Shown in pieces: positions 62,516 through 64,000 of a stretch of DNA of 64,000 nt. Location: NCBI RefSeq assembly GCF_020882245.1, contig NC_083600.1, forward strand, positions 434,001 to 498,000. Reading direction: 5' to 3'. Under the pieces are notes generated by a model. That model ran no database searches and had not been told where the DNA came from. It saw only the letters and a program-made list of their open reading frames with translations. The stretch is from Rhopalosiphum padi. Its lineage: Eukaryota > Arthropoda > Insecta > Hemiptera > Aphididae. The position numbers were made by a program, and so were the translations under genes. Each line of letters opens with the position of its first letter. Position 1 is the stretch's first letter.

Positions 62516-64000
62516 TAGATTCTGAATAGATAGATTAACATATTGACTTTATTGATTTTTTTTTTCATACTGTCACTTTAAAATGTTTTGAGTAGTCCAA
62601 AGTTGCTTAAAAAAACTAAATTGTACGGCTTTAAGCATTTGAAACACTTATGAAGAAAACAAGTTGTCATGTTGGGCATGGATTACGTTATTTTTATAGA
62701 AACAGTGTGCTAGGAAAATCAATTTTTTTGTCAATGGTGAATGACATGTTGGATTTTCTAGCACAATCCTATAATTAATGTAAGCCATAAGTCTAAATCT
62801 ATTTGACAATAGCTATACGCCTATACATATAAAAGCAGTTTGTTTTCCTGATCTAGTGTGGAATATCCTTTTACAAGATAAAAACAAACTTGCGAAATTT
62901 TTTTTAGATCTTGCACTTATTGGTGGACATGGTTTATTTTGTATTAAAGAGTAAACCAACTATCGTAGTATTTAGTTGAACCTTTTTATGATATTGTCGT
63001 GTGATTAGCAATACTTGGAAATTTTTAGTTTTACGCAAAGACGTAAAGTATAGTTTATACACACCGATTTATCTTTATTGATTTTGATTTTCCTACGTCT
63101 CGTCCAATTAGAAGTTCTGATTGATTGATATCTGTATATTTTCATTCAGACAGTCACTGTTGATCATTACTTACTGTTGAGGTGGGCGAAATGTAAGAAT
63201 ACAGTAATTAGTGATTATTGTTAATTGGTAGATATAATAGTTGTGTTGGGTAAATTAAGAATAGGCTCTAAGACAGGCGGGACTTTTCGCCGCCTAAAAA
63301 TGACCTTTCGCTTTTCGTCCATGAATATTATAGCACTTTTTGACCTCATTTTTATAATACACACTTTAGGAAACACTTTATTATTTATTTGTGTAAATTA
63401 GTTTTATAAAGCCATTTAGTATTACCCAGAAAATAGGTAGGTACCATATAGGTACTCTCCAAAAATATATTGTGTATTTGTACACAGTACATGTATAAGT
63501 ATTCATTATTTATTAGTTTATTACAATATAGTGTTAAGAATAAAAAAGATATTGATTTGTGTTAAAAATGTTATAAATTCAAAAAAATATATAAATCGTC
63601 AAATTATTGTTACCTATTAAATTGATATTGAAAGGGTAAAGTAATTTTAAAATATTTGGGCGAATAAAGTGTTGCCCCTAGGCCCTACCTTTGATAGGTA
63701 CTTCAATGTTTTTTTCAATTTGTTATCACTTCTCCGTGCATTACTGTCGTTCAGTCAGGTAAGCATACAAAAGAGATTAATAAAGTACGTACTACCTACA
63801 TCCGAAATAAGATAGCTAAATGTGAAGGTAATGAAAATGTAAAATTAGTATTTATTTACTTGCAATACATTTTACTTTACATAGTTTTATTAGTTTTATC
63901 TAATAATAGTTATTCAAAATTTTCACTTTGCAGATGTTCTAAACATGATTATAAATGTTTTAAAAACTCTTTGAGTGTGTACATTTTTATAATTATTTTC
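62516..64000. other. Downstream flank with repeat fragment and a hairpin
   Basis: A fragment of the AGATTCTGAA repeat starts near 62518. A hairpin lies at 62706-62765 (TGTGCTAGGAAAATC facing GGATTTTCTAGCACA). Nothing coding was recognised up to the window end. Confidence 0.5.

Noticed and set aside
1..64000. Biosynthetic cluster, defence system or endosymbiont-derived gene block
   Set aside because: The four genes are ordinary eukaryotic genes of unrelated function, and nothing prokaryotic in organisation or coding style was seen.

Overview
The window looks like a piece of an aphid (or close hemipteran) nuclear chromosome. It is strongly AT-rich, the genes are split into many short exons by small GT-AG introns (often 60-130 nt), and the proteins are clearly insect-like. 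The gaps are filled with degraded non-LTR, hAT, mariner-like and SINE copies, plus a dispersed repeat beginning AGATTCTGAA that I associate with aphid genomes. The species assignment is an inference. No bacterial, phage or CRISPR features were seen.

All four recognisable genes are on the + strand. (1) 2777-11116: a 28-exon non-classical cadherin, 1878 codons in my model, with about 13-14 cadherin repeats, a transmembrane helix and a CDH23-type juxtamembrane domain and C-terminus (TEL). (2) 22364-27667: polynucleotide kinase 3'-phosphatase (PNKP), seven exons, with FHA, DxDGT phosphatase and P-loop kinase parts. As given it carries two one-base surpluses, both in homopolymers. A rotted direct duplicate of its middle and end lies upstream at about 16785-18662. 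(3) 36963-50313: a CYP4-clan cytochrome P450 of 509 codons with an 8.4 kb first intron. (4) 55063-61612: the PP2A 65 kDa scaffold subunit A, 615 codons, 11 exons, with an unusual insertion between HEAT repeats.

Mobile DNA: a tRNA-derived SINE with a perfect 13-bp target duplication (14064-14308); a mariner-like deletion derivative (20843-21400); four hAT-type elements delimited by 8-bp target duplications (28851-29429, 46928-47150, 52534-53151 with 7/8 match, 59822-59996); a TTAA-flanked foldback element inside a PP2A-A intron (58349-58760); a 5'-truncated Jockey-like LINE inside a P450 intron (48849-49561); a minus-strand LINE tail inside the PNKP pseudogene; and several long hairpins.

The genes are functionally unrelated (adhesion/mechanosensory-type cadherin, DNA end repair, oxidative metabolism, phosphatase scaffold), so no operon-like or pathway relationship is implied. 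I found no convincing undescribed system. The most useful second looks are the two PNKP frameshifts and its decayed duplicate, the PP2A-A insertion, the 72-nt stop-free intron in the cadherin, and the well-delimited transposon copies. All exon boundaries were set by eye from GT-AG signals, reading phase and family similarity recalled from memory; no alignment was run.
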